Position numbers and translations under genes: made by a program. The notes below the pieces were generated by a model, which saw nothing but the letters and a program-made list of their open reading frames with translations, searched no databases and was not told the DNA's origin. DNA of 43,920 bases from a virus, in IMG/VR virus record IMGVR_UViG_3300025138_008342, positions 1 through 43,920 of that record. One strand, 5' to 3'. Positions 1-8,200 of this stretch are shown in pieces; positions within the stretch are counted from its first letter, which is position 1; each line of letters begins with the position of its first letter.

Positions 1-123
1 TCTGGTATTATTTCATTTACATTTTTAACATGGTTTTTTCTTGGTGAAGGAATTACAACAAAAACAGTAGTATCATTATTCATAGCATGTAGTTTAATTG
101 GTATACAACTTCTTTGGAAATAA
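1..123 (+). CDS. C-terminal end of a small membrane protein (partial)
   Basis: The first 40 codons read without a stop and end at TAA (121-123). The start lies upstream of the window. The visible part holds two hydrophobic stretches (about residues 1-14 and 22-38) separated by a short LGEG turn, so it is the tail of a multi-pass inner-membrane protein. The order 'hydrophobic helix, LGE, short polar loop, hydrophobic helix' resembles the end of drug/metabolite-transporter (EamA or SMR-like) proteins, but 40 residues are too few to assign a family. The stop codon shares one base with the ATG of the dnaJ-like gene (TAATG), which suggests translational coupling. Confidence 0.7.
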   Translation, partial: SGIISFTFLTWFFLGEGITTKTVVSLFIACSLIGIQLLWK

Positions 124-953
124 TGAAAGATCCTTATATTATATTAGGAATAAATAAATCTTCATCAGCTGATGATATTAAAAAGGCTTATAGGAAATTA
201 GCAAAAGAATATCATCCTGATAAAAAGAGTGGTAATGAAGAAAGATTTAAAGAAGTAGCCGATGCTTATGAAACTTTAGGAAATCCACAAAAGAAAGCTC
301 AGTATGACCAAAGAGAAGCTAATCCATTTGGCGGTGGCTTTGGTGGAGATTTTAATGAAAGTATGTTTGAAGATTTACTTAGGAATCAAAATTTCAGTGG
401 AGCATTCAATCAAAGATACGGTTATAATCAAAGAGGAAGAAACACGACAGGAGTTTTAAGAATAACTTTAGCTGATGCATATTATGGTACAACCCGAGCA
501 GTTAGCATAGGAATGAAAACTATAAATATTGATATTCCTGCTGGAATAAGGAGTGGTCAAAAATTAAGATTAAAAGGTTTAGGGCAAAGAGGCCAAACAG
601 AAGAATTAAGTGGAGATCTTATTATGACAATCGAAGTTATAAATGATAATAACTTTTTTGTGGATAATCAAGGTTTACATACAATTAAAAATATAACCAT
701 GTATGATGCAATATTAGGAGGTAAAGATTCTATAAGTTGTTTTGATAAAACTATAACATTTACAATTCCACCAGGAACACCAAATGGTAAAGTATTAAGA
801 GTTAAAGGAAAAGGATTTCCTGTATATAAACAAGAAAATAAGTTTTCTGATTTACTGATAAGTATAATGGTTGATATACCTACTAACTTAGATGATGATG
901 ATAAAAAGTTAATTGAGAAAATAAAAAATAAACATAAAAGAAATGGAGAGTAA
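123..953 (+). CDS. DnaJ/CbpA-type J-domain co-chaperone
   Basis: Product of 276 aa. The J domain covers residues 1-58 and has the HPD motif at 31-33 that stimulates the ATPase of Hsp70/DnaK. A short Gly/Phe-rich linker follows (about 65-80). Two C-terminal peptide-binding domains follow (about 105-275), with the family signatures TLADAYYGTTR and VPIPPGTPNGK-like IPPGTPNGKVLRVKGKG. The zinc-finger CxxCxGxG repeats of classical DnaJ are absent, so this is a type II (CbpA-like) protein. The ATG at 123 overlaps the previous stop. A TTG at 114 would add three residues but is less likely. No DnaK is seen in the window, so the partner is presumably the host DnaK, acting in phage protein folding or assembly. 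The family assignment is firm; the role is inferred. Confidence 0.93.
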   Translation: MKDPYIILGINKSSSADDIKKAYRKLAKEYHPDKKSGNEERFKEVADAYETLGNPQKKAQYDQREANPFGGGFGGDFNESMFEDLLRNQNFSGAFNQRYGYNQRGRNTTGVLRITLADAYYGTTRAVSIGMKTINIDIPAGIRSGQKLRLKGLGQRGQTEELSGDLIMTIEVINDNNFFVDNQGLHTIKNITMYDAILGGKDSISCFDKTITFTIPPGTPNGKVLRVKGKGFPVYKQENKFSDLLISIMVDIPTNLDDDDKKLIEKIKNKHKRNGE

Positions 954-1236
954 TAGTGGGAGTGGTTTTAGTGATGATTTTATCAGAAGTCTTTTACTAA
1001 CATTAGAACAAACTGACTATAATGAATTTATGGATTTATCATATCATGTAATGATGCAAAGTCCAAGTTCTGTTTTAAAAAGAAAAGATTCTATTGAAGT
1101 AAAATTAAATAGTATTGACAAGATGATTAAGTATTTTGAGGAAATTGAAGCATATGAAAAATGCACTAATTTACAAAGACTTAAATCAATGCTATTTATA
1201 AATGCTACACCAGATGAAGATAGTACTATCCATTAA
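943..1236 (+). CDS. Hypothetical protein, 97 aa
   Basis: Overlaps the end of the dnaJ-like gene by 11 bases. The ATG at 943 sits directly after an AAAGAA stretch, so the two genes are probably translated together. The product is acidic at the N terminus and mainly helical. Residues about 52-85 form a charged helix pair (KYFEEIEAYEKCTNLQRLK) that faintly recalls the UVR helical-hairpin motif found in UvrB/UvrC and some adaptor proteins. The resemblance is too weak to name it. The tight coupling to the co-chaperone makes a partner or client-adaptor role possible, but this is speculation. Confidence 0.75.
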   Translation: MESNSGSGFSDDFIRSLLLTLEQTDYNEFMDLSYHVMMQSPSSVLKRKDSIEVKLNSIDKMIKYFEEIEAYEKCTNLQRLKSMLFINATPDEDSTIH

Positions 1237-1265
1237 AGTATGAATAAATAAAAAAATAAATAACT

Positions 1266-1847
1266 ATGAATACAAGTTTAATAATAACAGACAACTTTTA
1301 TAATGAACCTGATGAAGTAAGAAAATACGCATTGGCGCAGGAGTTTGGAACTAAGGGTAATTTCCCTGGGCAAAGAACTGATCCTGTTCATCATTGGGAT
1401 TGTCAAGAAGTTATACAAAGAATAATCCGAACTCATGGTGGAGAAATTACATACTTCGGTGATGACTATACAACTGCATTTCAATATACTACAGCAAAAA
1501 ATACTAGTTGGATTCATGCGGACCAAACTACAATGTGGGCAGGTGTTCTATATTTAACACCTAATGCACCTTCAACTGGCGGCACTGGTTTATTTAGACA
1601 TAAAGAAACTGGTTGGGATCGTGCACCAAGGCTTGAGGATGGTAGTTATGACAAAAAAGGTTTGGATAGAGTTAATGCAGATGCAAGAAATGAGAGCGCA
1701 TGGGAAATGACTGCAATGACAGCACCCATATATAATAGATTAATTTTATACAAAGGTGATATGTTTCACACTTCATTAAAGTATTTTGGAACTGACAAAT
1801 ATGATGGTAGATTATTTCAAACATTTTTCTTTGATACTGAATTTTAA
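1266..1847 (+). CDS. 2-oxoglutarate/Fe(II)-dependent oxygenase-like protein
   Basis: Product of 193 aa. The pattern expected of Fe(II)/2OG dioxygenases is visible: HAD (H84, D86) for two iron ligands, a distal His (H168 in GDMFHTSLKYFG), and Arg182 (DGRLFQTFFF) about 14 residues later, where the 2OG carboxylate salt bridge normally sits. The strand WAGVLYLTPN after the HxD motif is also typical. The layout resembles the DUF6445-type proteins common in marine T4-like phages. The substrate cannot be told; protein or nucleic-acid hydroxylation are the usual options. It stands alone between short A-rich gaps (AATAAATAAC before the ATG). The fold and metal site are well supported; the reaction is inferred. 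Confidence 0.8.
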   Translation: MNTSLIITDNFYNEPDEVRKYALAQEFGTKGNFPGQRTDPVHHWDCQEVIQRIIRTHGGEITYFGDDYTTAFQYTTAKNTSWIHADQTTMWAGVLYLTPNAPSTGGTGLFRHKETGWDRAPRLEDGSYDKKGLDRVNADARNESAWEMTAMTAPIYNRLILYKGDMFHTSLKYFGTDKYDGRLFQTFFFDTEF

Positions 1848-1884
1848 ACTCTTTTCATTTATTCCATATAATTAATAAATCAAC

Positions 1885-2049
1885 ATGAACTTACTAGAAT
1901 TTATATTTTCATCATTTTGGCATTTCGTAGGAAGTGTATTTTTATTAGCTATCATTGTACAGTGGAAACCTTTTGCATCATCAAAGCACCAAGGTTTAAG
2001 CTCAAAACAATTTGATAAGTTAATAGAAAAACTTAAAGACAAAAAATAA
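1885..2049 (+). CDS. Small single-pass membrane protein, 54 aa
   Basis: A 55-codon frame starts at ATG 1885 and stops at TAA 2047-2049, filling most of the gap between the oxygenase-like gene and the tRNA. Residues about 5-27 are strongly hydrophobic (FIFSSFWHFVGSVFLLAIIV). They are followed by QWKPF and a short Lys-rich helix ending in KLKDKK. This is the layout of a small N-out or N-in single-span membrane peptide with a basic cytoplasmic tail. It could be a holin-like or superinfection-related peptide, but nothing identifies it. Spacing, strand and composition match the neighbours, so it is probably real. Confidence 0.65.
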   Translation: MNLLEFIFSSFWHFVGSVFLLAIIVQWKPFASSKHQGLSSKQFDKLIEKLKDKK

Positions 2050-2060
2050 GAACATTATAT

Positions 2061-2133
2061 TGTCCTATGGTGTAACTGGCAACACGTCTGTTTTTGGTAC
2101 AGAAGAGTCGAGGTTCGAGCCCTTGTGGGACAA
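2061..2133 (+). tRNA. tRNA-Gln (anticodon UUG)
   Basis: A full cloverleaf can be folded by eye. The acceptor stem is TGTCCTA (2061-2067) with TGGGACA (2126-2132), including one G-U pair. There is a short D arm GTG/CAC, an anticodon stem TCTGT/ACAGA with loop TTTTGGT giving anticodon TTG, a five-base variable loop, and a T arm CGAGG-TTCGAGC-CCTTG with the conserved TTCGA. A is the discriminator base; CCA is not encoded. The tRNA reads CAA, the Gln codon that fills the GQQ triplets of the collagen-like fibre downstream. Confidence 0.95.
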
Positions 2134-2204
2134 CTATTTGTTTTAAAATTGTTAATAACTTTCTGAAAAAAACAAGAATTTATAGTTCAGAACCGAGAAA
2201 ATTG

Positions 2205-2225
2205 TATTATATTTATATTATAATA
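2205..2225 (+). promoter_or_regulatory. AT-only hairpin / possible promoter upstream of the DNA ligase
   Basis: TATTATA (2205-2211) and TATAATA (2219-2225) form a perfect 7-bp inverted repeat around a 7-base loop, 19 bases before the ligase ATG. A very similar element lies at 10290-10314. Both are followed by a TAAAC-like run. With no U-tract or GC-rich stem it is not a classic terminator. A promoter or RNA-processing signal is more likely. Confidence 0.4.
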
Positions 2226-2243
2226 AATTAAACAAAACGGAAT

Positions 2244-3548
2244 ATGACTGAACTAACAAACAACTTCGATTATCTACAATCCTTCATTAATGAAATGAAC
2301 GATTCATCTTCAGGTAATTACAAAATTGAAACTATTAAGAAACATTCTGATAGTGAATTTTTACAAAAGATTTTTAATTACACTTATAATCCTTATAAGA
2401 AGTATAATGTAACAAGTAAGAATTGTAAAAAGAATTCTGAACTGCTTGGCCATGCAAATACTTATGGTAGCATTTTTACTCTATTAGATGATTTGGCAAA
2501 CAGAGTTTGTACAGGGCATAATGCCATTGCAAATGTAAACAGATTTATCTTAGAGAATATACAATATGAGGATCTGATTTTTAACATTATTGATAGAGAC
2601 CTTAAAATGGGTGCATCTACCAGTTCTATTAACAAAGTAATTCCAGGATGTATACCAACATTTAAGGTTGCATTAGCAAATCCTTATAATGTAAAAAGAG
2701 TAGATTTCAAAAGTGGAGACTGGTACGGTTCTAGAAAATTAGATGGTGTTCGTTGTATTTGCCGAAAAGAAAATGATATAGTAACATTCTTTTCTAGAAG
2801 TGGTAAAGAATTTTTAACATTAGGTAATTTAGAAAATGAAATTCTAAAGATTTCAGGTAACTTTATTTTAGATGGAGAAATCTGTATGGTTGATAAAGAT
2901 GGTAATGAAGATTTTCAAGGAATCATGAAACAGATTAGAAAAAAGGATCATCAAATTGAAAAACCTAAATTCTTTGTATTTGATTATTTAACCTTAGAAC
3001 AATTTGATAATCAAACTGGAGTTACACCATTAACATTTAGATTAGAAATTGGAAAGAAAAAGTTACAAATGGTAAATATTAATTCTGATATGTTAGAATT
3101 CTTACCACAAGAACAATTAACTACCGAAGAACAATTTACTGAAATGGCAAAGGATGCTGAAGAGGCAGGATTTGAAGGAATCATGGTTAGAAAGAATGTA
3201 GGCTATGAAGGTAAAAGAAGCCACAATCTACTAAAGGTTAAAAAATTCCATGATGCAGAATATACTGTCTTAGGAACTACTAATGCATTTATCCGATGGA
3301 CAGAAAATGGTAAACAAGTAGAAAGAGAATGTTTAAGTAACATTACAATTGAACATAAAGGTTGTAAAGTAAATGTAGGATCAGGATTTTCTAAAGAACA
3401 AAGAGAAATGTATTTTGAATCTCCACAAGATATTATAGGTAAGACTGTAACGATTCAATATTTCGAGGAAAGTAAAAATCAAAACGGAGGATACAGTCTG
3501 AGATTTCCTGTATTAAAACATGTTTATACTAATGGCAGAGATTGTTAA
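2244..3548 (+). CDS. ATP-dependent DNA ligase
   Basis: Product of 434 aa, similar in size and layout to T4 gp30 (487 aa). Nucleotidyltransferase motifs are all present in order: motif I KLDGVR (165-170), where K165 takes the AMP; ILDGEICM (208-215); FFVFDYL (243-249); motif IV EGIMVRK (311-317); motif V LLKVKKF (329-335). An OB-fold domain follows (about 340-430). The N-terminal 150 residues are helical and match the DNA-binding part of replicative phage ligases. It seals nicks during phage replication, recombination and repair. The ATG is preceded by ACGGA, one of the few SD-like sites here. All catalytic residues appear intact. It opens a short block with the HAD phosphatase and dCMP deaminase. 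Confidence 0.95.
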   Translation: MTELTNNFDYLQSFINEMNDSSSGNYKIETIKKHSDSEFLQKIFNYTYNPYKKYNVTSKNCKKNSELLGHANTYGSIFTLLDDLANRVCTGHNAIANVNRFILENIQYEDLIFNIIDRDLKMGASTSSINKVIPGCIPTFKVALANPYNVKRVDFKSGDWYGSRKLDGVRCICRKENDIVTFFSRSGKEFLTLGNLENEILKISGNFILDGEICMVDKDGNEDFQGIMKQIRKKDHQIEKPKFFVFDYLTLEQFDNQTGVTPLTFRLEIGKKKLQMVNINSDMLEFLPQEQLTTEEQFTEMAKDAEEAGFEGIMVRKNVGYEGKRSHNLLKVKKFHDAEYTVLGTTNAFIRWTENGKQVERECLSNITIEHKGCKVNVGSGFSKEQREMYFESPQDIIGKTVTIQYFEESKNQNGGYSLRFPVLKHVYTNGRDC

Positions 3549-3621
3549 TCATAGACACCTTTTAAGTACATCTAATGAATTAATCCAATCTTGTTGATAA
3601 ATAATAAAAGGAAAATTTAAA

Positions 3622-4203
3622 GTGAGGCTATTTGAAGCAAATAAAAGAAATGCAATTACCATATTTGATGTGGATGATACTCTCGTAGTTACTCGCAGTA
3701 TGATTAAAGTTCATAATCCTAAAACAGGATTTTCTACTGAACTTACACCACAAGAATTTAATACATTTAAGAAAAGGCCAAATGATAGGATGGACTTTTC
3801 AGATTTTCAAAGTTTGGATATTCTTAAAGCTGGTAAAATTATAGAATGGGTATTTTCTATTTTAAAAAGAACTATACAAAAAGGTAAAGCTGTTGGAATT
3901 ATAACAGCAAGAGATGATTCAAAACTTATTCAACAATTTTTGGCTCATAATGGAATTAATATAAATCCACAATACATATTTGCTATTAATGATACTTCAT
4001 TAGGTTTTAAAGGTTCTACATCAGAAAAGAAAAAGCAAGCATTTAAAAAATTCATAGATATGGGTTTTAATGATTTTACCTTTTTTGATGATGATGAAGA
4101 AAATATTAAACTTGCAAAATCATTAAGTAGAGAACCTGGCATAAAAATGAGAGCCAAATTAATTAAGAGCAAATGGATTCCAAAATTCAACGACTTCGAA
4201 TAA
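3622..4203 (+). CDS. HAD-superfamily phosphatase
   Basis: Product of 193 aa. HAD motifs are clear: motif I DVDDT (16-20) with the two catalytic Asp, motif II IITAR (93-97) with Thr95, a Lys-rich motif III around 136-138, and motif IV FFDDDEEN (154-161). There is a long insert between motifs I and II. Likely a nucleotide or polynucleotide phosphatase. The 3'-phosphatase half of T4 PseT has the same core, which would fit a place next to DNA ligase, but no kinase domain is present. The start is GTG at 3622, supported by AAAAGGA just upstream and by motif I beginning 15 residues in. The 3' end overlaps the deaminase gene by 31 bases. Confidence 0.87.
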   Translation: MRLFEANKRNAITIFDVDDTLVVTRSMIKVHNPKTGFSTELTPQEFNTFKKRPNDRMDFSDFQSLDILKAGKIIEWVFSILKRTIQKGKAVGIITARDDSKLIQQFLAHNGININPQYIFAINDTSLGFKGSTSEKKKQAFKKFIDMGFNDFTFFDDDEENIKLAKSLSREPGIKMRAKLIKSKWIPKFNDFE

Positions 4204-4646
4204 AGATAGCAACATTTACTAAGATTTTAGATAATATTAAAAATCTTTCTAATTCATCAACTACTAAAGTTGGTTGTATTGCACTAAGAAAAGATTTTAG
4301 TAAAATTGCAAGTTTCGGTTATAATGGATCTTATAGCGGAGCAAATGAAAATGAAGAAACTGGTACAGAAGAAGATAGTCTTGTGCCAGGAGAAAGTGGT
4401 TTTATTCATGCTGAAGTAAATATGATTGCTAAATTTAAAGAACATGATCCAGAAAATTATATTGTTCTTTTAACATTATCTCCTTGTAAAATGTGTACCA
4501 AAATTTTAGTTAATGCTGGATTTAAACATGTATATTGGATTGATGATTATCGTAATTTAGATCATTTACAAATTTTCAAACAATGTAATATTACAAATGG
4601 GCCTATATCATTCCTTGTAGATGACTACCATCTAATCAAAGACTGA
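4173..4646 (+). CDS. Deoxycytidylate (dCMP) deaminase
   Basis: Product of 157 aa. It carries the zinc-dependent deaminase signature: HAE (79-81), with the zinc-binding His and the catalytic Glu, and PCKMC (104-108), giving two zinc Cys. TKVGCIALR (31-39) and the NGS region at 51-53 are typical of the dCMP deaminase branch, as in T4 cd. It converts dCMP to dUMP for dTTP synthesis, which suits an AT-rich genome. The ATG lies inside the HAD gene, so translation is probably coupled. An allosteric dCTP site cannot be judged by eye. The TGA stop shares its last base with the AATATATAA motif that follows. Confidence 0.92.
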   Translation: MDSKIQRLRIKIATFTKILDNIKNLSNSSTTKVGCIALRKDFSKIASFGYNGSYSGANENEETGTEEDSLVPGESGFIHAEVNMIAKFKEHDPENYIVLLTLSPCKMCTKILVNAGFKHVYWIDDYRNLDHLQIFKQCNITNGPISFLVDDYHLIKD

Positions 4647-4654
4647 ATATATAA
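4646..4654 (+). promoter_or_regulatory. AATATATAA motif, candidate late promoter core
   Basis: AATATATAA begins on the last base of the deaminase stop codon and lies 26 bases before the next start. The same nine bases occur in six other short gaps of this window, always on the coding strand and upstream of a gene. It resembles the T4 late promoter core TATAAATA in composition and place. Confidence 0.5.
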
Positions 4655-4671
4655 AAAAATAATAGATCCCA

Positions 4672-5247
4672 TTGATTTTAGAAGGAATAACATTTAAGTT
4701 AGCTTTAGACTTTTTTACCTTTTTGAAAAAAAATAAAATAACCTCTACAAGTATAAAGGTTGATTTTTTCAATAGAGTGAAACATGAATATATTGATTTT
4801 GCAGATGTTACTGCAATGGAAGTATATTACAATACTAATTATAGACCTCTTGATAATTGTAACTTAGGAGATTTGGTTTCTATTTCATTTTTCTTAGCTG
4901 AGAGCAATCTTTATAATTTTACAACCGAATTCAAAGCAATTGATGTTACTAATAATCTAAAGCTTGAAACTGGTTCTGCATATGATAGACAACGAAATGC
5001 TGGAAGACAAGTACTTATAGACAGACAGATTCAATTAATCAAGAATGCAATTACTGAATATGTAAAGTATTACTCAGAGCTAAAATATATTTATGTAACT
5101 GGAATTTATTCACCTTGTTATGCAGTACCTGGTTGGTCTGAGAACACATGGTATCTTAAATCTTTCCGTGAAGCATTTACATCAACTAAGGACACTTCAC
5201 AGTTTCCATATAACGATGTAATCATTGAGGAATATCCCCCGAACTAA
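4672..5247 (+). CDS. Hypothetical protein, 191 aa
   Basis: No family recognised. The frame opens after a TAG at 4663. The first usual start is TTG at 4672 and the first ATG is only at codon 48, so TTG, or ATT at 4675, is most likely used. The predicted protein mixes helices and strands, with aromatic-rich segments (YIYVTGIYSPCYAVPGW near residues 143-159) and no membrane span or signal peptide. It sits between a candidate promoter and the giant fibre gene and is followed by another copy of the same promoter motif. It could be a fibre assembly factor or a virion protein, but the sequence does not show this. Confidence 0.72.
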   Translation: MILEGITFKLALDFFTFLKKNKITSTSIKVDFFNRVKHEYIDFADVTAMEVYYNTNYRPLDNCNLGDLVSISFFLAESNLYNFTTEFKAIDVTNNLKLETGSAYDRQRNAGRQVLIDRQIQLIKNAITEYVKYYSELKYIYVTGIYSPCYAVPGWSENTWYLKSFREAFTSTKDTSQFPYNDVIIEEYPPN

Positions 5248-5255
5248 ATATATAA
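5247..5255 (+). promoter_or_regulatory. AATATATAA motif before the fibre gene
   Basis: The motif starts on the last base of the preceding TAA stop, 42 bases before the fibre ATG. An A-rich leader with no Shine-Dalgarno sequence separates the two. Part of the motif also pairs in a 7-bp inverted repeat TAAATAT/ATATTTA that spans the leader. Confidence 0.5.
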
Positions 5256-5288
5256 AGAAGAAGAATAAATAAAAAAATATTTAACTCA

Positions 5289-8200
5289 ATGGCAACGTCA
5301 TTTAACCTACAAGAATATATTCTTTTCAGAACCGAGATAAAAAGAGAGCTCACTAACTCGGAGGTTGATACCAACTTTAAAATGGTAGCTAACCCGTGGG
5401 AAGACACTAGAATATATGAAATAGGAAACATTGTATATCACCCAGTAATTGTTGATGATCCTTTAACTACAGGAGAAGATCAAGTATTAGCTTGGTGGAG
5501 AGCAAACATTAGAACTACACAAGGTGTATTTAATACTGCACAATGGGATATGATTGGTGGTATAGGCTCTGGTAATATTAACATACAGGGTGCAAATAGT
5601 TTTGGAAAAATTAATGTTAACTCTACTGTTGCACCTGGTTCATTACAGGCAGGGAGTGATGCTGTAGTAACTTCAACAACACCTAATGATACTTTTAATT
5701 TTATTGCAGGGCAAGGTATGCAACTACAATATAATTTAGCATCAAAGTCAATTGTACTTATTAATACTTTAGCCGCTAATCCAGGTGAAGTAAATGTCGG
5801 TGAAAATATTGGAACAGGAACTGGCCATCAGGATGTTTATGCTGGTAAGGTTGGTCTTAATTTACAATTTAATGGATTTCAGTCAACTAATACTGGTGCA
5901 GGTGATGCATTATCTATAAGTACAAATAGTACACAAAAAAATATTGAATATAATTTTAATGAAGGGTTAGTTGATCTTGCTCAATTAAACAGTGGAGCAC
6001 CGTTGATTGGTATGTTATCTAATGTATCTGCAAACACCCCTAATGCACAGGATATTTTACAATGGAATGATAGTAATGCTGCATGGACCCCAATACCGCT
6101 AAGTTCATTAGGGCAGGTAAATATTTATGGTAATGATGGAACAATAGGATCTGCTAACAGATTAGTTTCATTAAATGGAACTGCAGGACAATTACAATTT
6201 AATAGAATTAATGATGTAACTGCTGGTATACATTTTGATAATACTGCAAGTACACACCAATTAAATGTAAGAGCTACATCAGCAACCTCTACTGCTGCAA
6301 TTGCATATTCTTTAAATAGTATAGTAAGAGCAACTGCTGGTATTTATGGAACTGATGATTCCTTTGGTATTAATATAGGAGCTACTGGTTTAGCAGGTTT
6401 GTCTGTAGATGCTTTAAGCATATCTACTAATAATGAACTTTTTATACCTCAGATTGCTACAGATACAGTTACAGCAGCAAGTGTTAATTTTAGAATTCCT
6501 TTTGTTAATGAAGGAACGGTTGTTACTGGAAATACTGCGTTGGATAAAGGTAAGTTTGAATCTACTAATAATTATAGATTATCTTCTTACTCTGACCAGG
6601 GTGGTGCTGTTGATATGGTTAGTATTTTACATGAAGGTGATTATTCATTTAAAGGTGTAAGTCCTTTAGGTGCTACTTTAGCTACATCGTTCTCATTTGA
6701 TAATGAACATGACTTTGCTGCTAATACAAATTTAACAGATGGGTACGGTATACTCATGAGTTATAAAACTCCTACTAATAAAGAAGCTGATACTATTATA
6801 AACCACATGGATAAAACCAGTAGAAGATTTGTTGGTTATAACTTTGCAGCTGTAAATTCTACAATGCCAAGTGGTAGTACTGTAAACAAATACTTAGGTT
6901 CCAATATTACATTAGATGATATGGCTGCTTCTACACCGCCTATTATAAATGTTGGTTCTATTATTAATTTCTCAGATACAACTGCAGGTGCTGGTGTACA
7001 ACCACAGAGAGTCGGTGTATATTCAAATGTAGTGTCAAGTTATACTGGTGCAGGTTCTCAAGATGGAGAACAGGTTTTAACTCAGCTAATTGCTGATAGT
7101 GGATCATGGGCTGGTTATTTTGTAGGTTGTGTTAATATAGATCAAGGTGGATTAGTTCTTCCTTCTACAAGTTTTGCAAACAGACCGTTATGTAATGATG
7201 TTAGTGGTGGAAATGTTTCAGACAGAACATTATGGATTAATTCTGCAAATGGACATTTATACAGAGGAACTGTTGATATTGAAGCAAGTGGAGGTGGAGG
7301 TGGAGGATCTTCTACTTTAGCTGGTTTATCCGATGTAACTCTTGTTGATCCACTTAATGACCAACTCTTAGTATATAATATAACAACAGGTCAATGGGAA
7401 AATGCATCTCTTGCTGCATATAATTTAAATGCTATTAATTTAACAAGTGGAGGTGTAAGTATTCAGTTAAGCGATGGTGCTGCAACTAGTGATGTTGATT
7501 TATTACCTGGTACAAATATTACATTCAGTGTAAATGAAACTACAGACGAAATAACAATTAATGCTGCAAACCCACCACAAGCGATTAACATTGGAAATAC
7601 AGACTTATACATAACAGAGCCTAGAACTTTAGATTTTTATGATTCGCAAAACGCCGCAAATAATCCTCTTACATTTATAGACTCTAATGATAGCTCTAAA
7701 ACTTTATTTAAGTTTGAACAAGTTGATGTAGGAAAAACACCTCAACTTACAATTGGTAGTAGTGCTGCAAATGGAGAAGCTAGATTTATTTTAGCAGGTA
7801 ATGGTACTAATAGAACTGGTGTATTGTATTTTAATAATCCTGATGGAACTACTTATACTTCTTTTAAAGCGCCTAGTACACTTGCAACTAATATTAATTA
7901 TGTTTTACCTACTACAATAGGTACTCAAAATCAAGTTTTAGAAATAATCAGCGTTGCTGGTGGAACTACAGCTGAATTAGGTTGGGCAACCCCTTCTGGT
8001 GGTGGCGGATCTATTGGTGCAACTGGATTTATTGGTGCAACAGGTGTAGGTGCAACTGGATCACAAGGTAATGCAGGTAAGATTGGAGCAACAGGAATTG
8101 GTGAAGAAGGTCCAACTGGTGCAACAGGTGTAGGTGCAACTGGATTTACTGGGTCAACAGGATCTGCAGGTGAACCGGGTAATGAAGGAGCAACTGGAGC

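Noticed and set aside
114-122. TTG start three codons upstream for the dnaJ-like gene
   Set aside because: The ATG at 123 gives the usual J-domain start and the one-base stop/start overlap seen at other junctions here.
2137-2162. Possible Bacteroidetes-type promoter (TTTG ... TAACTTTC) after the tRNA
   Set aside because: The -7 box departs from TAnnTTTG and spacing is short; not enough to call.
2185-5340. Shared 13-mer TTCAGAACCGAGA near 2186 and 5327
   Set aside because: One copy is inside the fibre reading frame and the other in a gap; a 13-base match in 44 kb of AT-biased sequence is not unexpected.
5222-5431. Minus-strand frames such as this one, and others at 13689, 18394, 20184, 20448, 33258 and 39562
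   Set aside because: All lie opposite well-supported + strand genes, have no recognisable motifs and no start context; they are shadows.
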